From Cognatishimia sp. WU-CL00825 (GTDB lineage Bacteria; Pseudomonadota; Alphaproteobacteria; Rhodobacterales; Rhodobacteraceae), in NCBI RefSeq assembly GCF_040364665.1, contig NZ_BAABWX010000001.1, positions 1,178,001 to 1,242,000 on the forward strand: 64,000 nt of DNA, given 5' to 3'. Under the pieces are notes generated by a model, which worked only from the letters and a program-made list of their open reading frames with translations, was not told where the DNA came from and ran no database searches. Below, piece after piece: positions 59,167 through 64,000 of this stretch (its first letter is position 1; each line of letters opens with the position of its first letter). A program made the translations under genes and the position numbers.

Positions 59167-60411
59167 ATGCGAATTGTCCCGTTAATTATTGCCGTAGTGG
59201 TTGCGGCCTTTATGTACCTCTTTATCATTGAACGTGACACGCTTTTGGCGTTCGCATCAACAGATGACGCTGTCGAAGAAACAACTGATGTCACAGCGGA
59301 AACCACACCAGAGATCACACAAACAGACGTTGTGCGGGTTGTTGCTGTTCATTCGGCAGCGCGCAACATCGACAGCGCAGTTGTCGTGCGTGGCGAAACA
59401 GAAGCCCAACGCCAAATTGACGTACTGGGTGAGACAACCGGTTTGGTCATTTCAGAACCACTGCGCAAAGGCAGCTTTGTCACCGCTGGGCAAGTAATGT
59501 GTGAAATCGATCCGGGCACCCGTGGGGCTGCATTGGCCGAAGCCAAAGCACGCCTTGCAGAGGCTCGCGCTGGCGTCCCCACCGCTGCGGCCCGCGTCGC
59601 CGAGGCAAACGCGCGGCTTGAAGAAGCCAAAATCAATGACAACGCCGCTTCAAAACTGTCCCAAGGTGGTTTTGCCTCTGACACGCGGGTTGCCGCCACT
59701 CAGGCTACAGTTCGCGCGGCCGAGGCCGGTGTTGCCTCCGCCACCTCTGGTCTGGAAAGCGCCCGAGCTGGCATTCAATCCGCCGAAGCGCGCGTCGCCG
59801 TTGCCCAAAAGGAAATTGACCGCCTGACAATATTTGCTCCGTTTTCCGGCTTGTTAGAAACCGACACCGCCGAGACCGGCAGCCTGTTGCAAACCCAGGG
59901 CCAGAATGGCGCGCATTGCGCAACAATCATTGAACTGGACCCGATCAAACTGGTTGGCTTTGTACCCGAAACCGAAGTGGGCCGTGTGCAAATTGGCGCG
60001 ATGGCCGGAGCGCGTCTTGCCAGTGGACAAGAAGTGCGGGGCGACGTTACCTTTATTTCGCGCGCCGCTGATCCTGCGACACGCACATTTCGTGTCGAAA
60101 TCGCCGTACCAAACCCAGAGCTGACCATTCGCGACGGGCAAACCGCCGAAATCATCATCGGGGCCGAAGGCAAAGCCGCACATCTTCTACCCCAATCAGC
60201 CCTCACGCTGAACGACCACGGTCAGCTTGGTGTGCGCATCGTTTCCGATGAAAACATGGCCGAATTTGTACCGGTTGTCGCCCTGCGCGACACGATTGAT
60301 GGGGTTTGGCTTTCGGGTCTGCCCGACAAAGCAAATGTAATTATCATTGGTCAAGAATACGTCGTGTCCGGTGTACCAGTTGAAGCAAGCTATCAGGAGC
60401 ATAACGAATGA
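59167..60411 (+). CDS. RND efflux periplasmic adaptor
   Basis: 414 residues from ATG 59167. N-terminal membrane anchor (IVPLIIAVVVAAFMYLFII), then the adaptor plan: lipoyl half VLGETTGLVISEPLRKGSFV, a long Ala/Glu-rich helical hairpin (residues about 125-220), the returning lipoyl half IFAPFSGLLETDTAETGSLL, and a beta-barrel. It links the inner-membrane pump to an outer-membrane channel. Ends in ATGA overlap with the pump gene. Confidence 0.92.
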   Translation: MRIVPLIIAVVVAAFMYLFIIERDTLLAFASTDDAVEETTDVTAETTPEITQTDVVRVVAVHSAARNIDSAVVVRGETEAQRQIDVLGETTGLVISEPLRKGSFVTAGQVMCEIDPGTRGAALAEAKARLAEARAGVPTAAARVAEANARLEEAKINDNAASKLSQGGFASDTRVAATQATVRAAEAGVASATSGLESARAGIQSAEARVAVAQKEIDRLTIFAPFSGLLETDTAETGSLLQTQGQNGAHCATIIELDPIKLVGFVPETEVGRVQIGAMAGARLASGQEVRGDVTFISRAADPATRTFRVEIAVPNPELTIRDGQTAEIIIGAEGKAAHLLPQSALTLNDHGQLGVRIVSDENMAEFVPVVALRDTIDGVWLSGLPDKANVIIIGQEYVVSGVPVEASYQEHNE

Positions 60412-63400
60412 TTGGCGTGGTTGACTGGGCCGCCGAACGGGCCCGCATGGTACTTGCTTTTATCGTCTTATCGCTTGCGGTAGGCGGTTTTGCATACTGG
60501 AGCCTTCCCAAAGAAGGCGAACCAGACATTGAAATTCCTGCTCTCTTTGTGTCTGTACCCTTCCCCGGAATTTCGGCAGCTGACAGTGAAACGCTGCTTG
60601 TAAAACCGATGGAAACAGAGCTGTCAGATCTTGATGGCCTCAAAAAGCTCTCTTCAACCGCTGCCGAAGGCTATGCGGGTGTTGCGCTAGAATTCGAATT
60701 TGGTTGGGACAAGACCAAAATCATGGCGGATGTGCGCGACTCGATGAGCACAGCCGAGGCGCAATTCCCCGCAGGTGCCGACAAATATTCGATCAACGAG
60801 ATTAACTTTTCCGAATTCCCGATCATCATCGTCAACCTGACGGGCCGTGTTCCCGAACGCACCATGTCCAAAGTGGCCGATGCGCTGCAAGACAAGCTTG
60901 AATCGCTTGACGCGGTGCTCGAAGCCGGGATTGCCGGCAAACGCGATGAGATGCTCGAAGTGCTCATCGACCCGCTGAGACTTGAATCTTATAATGTGAC
61001 CGCCAGCGAATTGATCAACGTTGTGCGCAACAACAACCAATTGATTGCCGCCGGTGAAATCGAAACCGCGCAGGGTAAATTTGCTGTCAAAATCCCATCC
61101 AGCTTTGACGAAGCTCGTGATGTTTACACCCTGCCCGTCAAAATAAATGGCGACCGGATTGTCACCCTTGGCGACCTTGCTGAAATCAATCTGACTTTTG
61201 AAGATCGCACAGGCACCGCGCGGTTCAATGCCGTCAATACCGTTGCGTTGCAGGTGGTGAAGCGCAAAGGGTTTAACCTGATTGATACTGCGGAATTGAT
61301 CCGTCAAACCGTGGACGAAGCTGCAGCAGATTGGCCACACGAGCTTAAGGCCGCCGTCGAAGTTGGCACTTCAAATGACCAAAGCCGGATTGTCGGTTCA
61401 ATGGTTGGCCAGCTCGAAGGCTCGGTTTTGACGGCGATTGCCCTCGTGATGATCGTTGTTCTTGCGGCGCTTGGAACCCGTGCCGCGCTGTTGGTTGGCT
61501 TTGCGATCCCGACCTCTTTCTTGCTGTGCTTTGTGCTTTTGGCACTGATGGGCATCACCATTTCCAACATCGTTATGTTTGGTCTGATTTTGGCCGTTGG
61601 CATGTTGGTGGACGGTGCGATTGTTGTGGTTGAATACGCCGACAAGCGCATTAACGAAGGCGTTGGTCCGATGCACGCCTATGTCGAAGCCGCCAAACGC
61701 ATGTTCTGGCCAATTGTGTCGTCAACGGCGACAACGCTTTGTGCCTTTTTGCCAATGCTGTTCTGGCCAGGTGTGCCCGGTCAGTTCATGGGCATGCTGC
61801 CCGTCACCTTGATCTTTGTTTTGTCGGCCTCTTTGGTTGTGGCCCTGATCTACTTGCCGGTTATGGGCGGTGTTTCTGGCCGTATGAGCCGCTTTTTCCA
61901 CGAATCATCCGTCACCCTGCGCAAACGTACCCCTTGGCTTGTGCGCATCCTTTTGGTGCCACCCTCGCTCTTTGTAATATTCCTTGGGGCCATGCAGATC
62001 CTGAACCCCACCTTCCTGTTGGGCGCAGCGGGCGCAGAGGGCGGCGTATTCCCCTTCCTAGCTGGCTTTGTCGTGTTCCTGCTTGGAGCATTTGCAGCGT
62101 CGATCACAGTTGACGCCATCATGCTGACCCGCCGTCAAAAACGCATCAAGGTTGGCCGCGTGCTGTCACCTTTTGGTTGGTTTATCAAATTGATCGCTGG
62201 CAACCCGATCATGCCTTTGGTTTCGATCGCGGCTGTGGGTGGCTTTGTGGTCTCGGTCTTTATGTTCTTTGGCGCAAACAACAATGGCGTCGAATTTTTT
62301 GTTGAATCCGAACCTGAACAAGCCATTGTCTATGTTCTGGCAAAAGGCAATCTGTCGCTTGAACAAAAAGACGGCATCGTGTCTCAGGCCGAGGATCTGG
62401 TGCTGCAACATCCAGGCATCAAAACCGCGTTCTCTTTTGCGGGCGAAGGCGGCCTGAACAGCAACACCGGTGGCGCACAGCCGCCAAAAGACACCATCGG
62501 ACAAATCCAACTGGAAACCATCCCATGGGAAGATCGGCCGGACGCAAGAGAACCGTGGTTTGATATACCCTTCACCGGCATCACCATCAATCGGGCCATC
62601 AAGGCCGCTGATTTTGATGGCGATTTGGTGATCGAAGAACTGACCGCCGAGCTCAAGAAAATTCCCGGCGCGCGCATTGAAATTCTGGCCGCAGATCGTG
62701 GGCCAGCTTCGGCCAAACCTGTGCACCTGCGCGTCAAAGGCGACAATTGGGACGACTTGATGACCTCGATCAAGATCGCCCGTGACAAATTTGACGACAC
62801 CGCTGGTCTGACCCTGATCGAAGACACACGCCCCCTGCCGGGCATCGACTGGCAAATCGACGTCGACGTGCAAAAGGCTGGGCGCTATGGCGCTGACGTC
62901 GCCACTGTTGGTGCGATGGTCCAATTGGTGACACGCGGCATTTTGCTAGACACCATGCGCGTTGACAGCTCTGATGAAGAGATCGACATTCGCGTGCGTC
63001 TACCTGAAAAAGATCGCGTGCTGTCCACCTTGGACACTCTGAAAGTGCGCACCCCCGATGGGCTTGTGCCGCTGTCAAACTTCATCACCCGCAAACCGGT
63101 GCCAAAACTGGCCGAAATCAACCGCGTTGACCAGACACGCATCTTTGATGTGAAGGCGGGTGTGCAGCCGGGAATTGAAATTCTTCAGTTGGTTCCGCTG
63201 GACGAAGAAGGAACGGCGCTAGAAACGGGAATTCTAGATGTTGGATTTGGCTATCAGCTAACTCAAGAACAAATCGAAGACGGAGAACCGAGCAACGTCA
63301 ACCTCACAATTCACCGAAATTGGTTTTTTGAATGGATGTTTGGTAAAGAAATTCGCCAGTTCAACGTACCGGACGTCGCTTCAGCAATTTCAATTCAACA

Positions 63401-64000
63401 AGTAAACGAACAGCTAGAACAAGGGAATGCAACTGTTAAGTTGGTTCCAATGAGCCCCGCTGAACGTATTGCAAACATAACTTCGTGGCTCCAAGAAACC
63501 AAACCCTTCCCTACTGGCATAGAATGGGAATGGACCGGCGACCAAGAAGACGAAGCCGAAAGCCAAGCGTTCTTGGCCAATGCTTTCCTTGGCGCTTTGG
63601 GTCTGATGTTCATCATTCTGCTGGCCCAGTTCAACAGTTTCTACAACTCTGTTCTGGTTCTTCTCGCGGTGATCCTGTCCACAGCGGGCGTGTTGATCGG
63701 CATGCTGGTCATGGACCAAGCCTTCTCGATTATCATGACAGGCACAGGCATTGTGGCTCTGGCAGGGATTGTGGTGAACAACAACATTGTTCTGATCGAC
63801 ACCTACCAGGAATACAGTCAATTCATGCCGCGAATCGAGGCGATTGTACGCACGGCCCAAGACCGTCTGCGCCCGGTTTTGTTGACCACCATCACCACAA
63901 TGGCAGGTCTTGCCCCAATGATGTTTGGCCTTAGTCTTGATTTCATTGGTGGCGGCTATTCCATCGACAGCCCAACGGCCCTGTGGTGGAAGCAACTGGC
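60408..64000 (+). CDS. RND efflux permease, 3' end beyond the window
   Basis: 1197 codons are visible without a stop. N-terminal helix ARMVLAFIVLSLAVGGFAYW, then porter segments (ISAADSETLLVKPMETEL), the central helices with proton-relay region GLILAVGMLVDGAIVVVEYA (paired acidic residue), and a second membrane block (GIVALAGIVVNNNIVLIDTY). At about residues 922-1030 (63171-63500) there is extra, AT-richer sequence (QIEDGEPSNVNLTIHRNWFF, FNVPDVASAISIQQVNEQLE) before the usual EDEAESQAFLANAF. I checked that the frame continues through it. Substrate class unknown; no regulator gene lies in the window. Confidence 0.92.
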   Translation, partial: MIGVVDWAAERARMVLAFIVLSLAVGGFAYWSLPKEGEPDIEIPALFVSVPFPGISAADSETLLVKPMETELSDLDGLKKLSSTAAEGYAGVALEFEFGWDKTKIMADVRDSMSTAEAQFPAGADKYSINEINFSEFPIIIVNLTGRVPERTMSKVADALQDKLESLDAVLEAGIAGKRDEMLEVLIDPLRLESYNVTASELINVVRNNNQLIAAGEIETAQGKFAVKIPSSFDEARDVYTLPVKINGDRIVTLGDLAEINLTFEDRTGTARFNAVNTVALQVVKRKGFNLIDTAELIRQTVDEAAADWPHELKAAVEVGTSNDQSRIVGSMVGQLEGSVLTAIALVMIVVLAALGTRAALLVGFAIPTSFLLCFVLLALMGITISNIVMFGLILAVGMLVDGAIVVVEYADKRINEGVGPMHAYVEAAKRMFWPIVSSTATTLCAFLPMLFWPGVPGQFMGMLPVTLIFVLSASLVVALIYLPVMGGVSGRMSRFFHESSVTLRKRTPWLVRILLVPPSLFVIFLGAMQILNPTFLLGAAGAEGGVFPFLAGFVVFLLGAFAASITVDAIMLTRRQKRIKVGRVLSPFGWFIKLIAGNPIMPLVSIAAVGGFVVSVFMFFGANNNGVEFFVESEPEQAIVYVLAKGNLSLEQKDGIVSQAEDLVLQHPGIKTAFSFAGEGGLNSNTGGAQPPKDTIGQIQLETIPWEDRPDAREPWFDIPFTGITINRAIKAADFDGDLVIEELTAELKKIPGARIEILAADRGPASAKPVHLRVKGDNWDDLMTSIKIARDKFDDTAGLTLIEDTRPLPGIDWQIDVDVQKAGRYGADVATVGAMVQLVTRGILLDTMRVDSSDEEIDIRVRLPEKDRVLSTLDTLKVRTPDGLVPLSNFITRKPVPKLAEINRVDQTRIFDVKAGVQPGIEILQLVPLDEEGTALETGILDVGFGYQLTQEQIEDGEPSNVNLTIHRNWFFEWMFGKEIRQFNVPDVASAISIQQVNEQLEQGNATVKLVPMSPAERIANITSWLQETKPFPTGIEWEWTGDQEDEAESQAFLANAFLGALGLMFIILLAQFNSFYNSVLVLLAVILSTAGVLIGMLVMDQAFSIIMTGTGIVALAGIVVNNNIVLIDTYQEYSQFMPRIEAIVRTAQDRLRPVLLTTITTMAGLAPMMFGLSLDFIGGGYSIDSPTALWWKQL

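Noticed and set aside
61850..62924. Minus-strand frames within the RND permease
   Set aside because: They lie opposite an uninterrupted conserved gene.
63171..63200. Suspected frameshift in the RND permease
   Set aside because: Re-reading codon by codon shows the frame continues through the unusual segment to the window end.

Overview
The window reads as a chromosome segment of a marine-type alphaproteobacterium, most likely Rhodobacteraceae (Roseobacter group). Evidence is the order glnB-glnA, purB beside a lone fliG, acnA next to a DUF1223 gene and a cytochrome c maturation operon, yajC-secD-secF running into tauE-mth938-ccmABCDG, and der-bamB-yfgM, together with moderate-to-high GC and many ATGA/GTGA start-stop overlaps. 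This is inference from gene content; no 16S rRNA is present.

Layout. (1) 1-2167: chromosomal left flank, the end of a MetE-family gene, an alpha/beta hydrolase and an RraA-family gene, tightly coupled. (2) About 2217-27348: an integrative mobilizable element inserted at the CCA end of a tRNA-Leu(UAG) gene by a large serine recombinase. It carries mobC and a relaxase-helicase; a defence-like block (small helical protein, GHKL ATPase, PRTase-like protein, retron-type ncRNA and reverse transcriptase); a cargo zone with a Hin-type recombinase, decayed ardA and UvrD-helicase fragments, and a giant NB-ARC/WD40 STAND protein; and a conserved-looking block of membrane and secreted proteins around a VirD4-like coupling ATPase. 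No VirB channel genes are visible, so transfer would need a helper. (3) 27343-64000: ordinary chromosome: tRNA-Leu, nnr, nitrogen regulation (glnB, glnA), small dimeric-barrel proteins, a LuxR regulator, purB, fliG, an LpxL-type acyltransferase, acnA, the ccm and sec operons, a cNMP-EAL protein, serS, a fatty acid desaturase, der, bamB, and an RND efflux pair cut by the window end.

The most striking observation is at the element ends. The six bases TGGTGC occur at both ends in the same reading frame. If the element recombines there and circularises, the serine recombinase (now ending in 16 codons read mostly antisense through the tRNA gene) is fused in frame to a start-less 70-codon reading frame at the far left end. 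That frame in turn overlaps mobC by ATGA, and mobC overlaps the relaxase by ATGA. Excision would therefore change the integrase C-terminus and create an integrase-mobC-relaxase operon.

The second is a retron-type locus: an upstream PRTase/winged-helix gene, about 200 nt with a1/a2-like pairing and a long msd-like hairpin, then a YADD reverse transcriptase, all directly downstream of a two-gene GHKL ATPase cassette.
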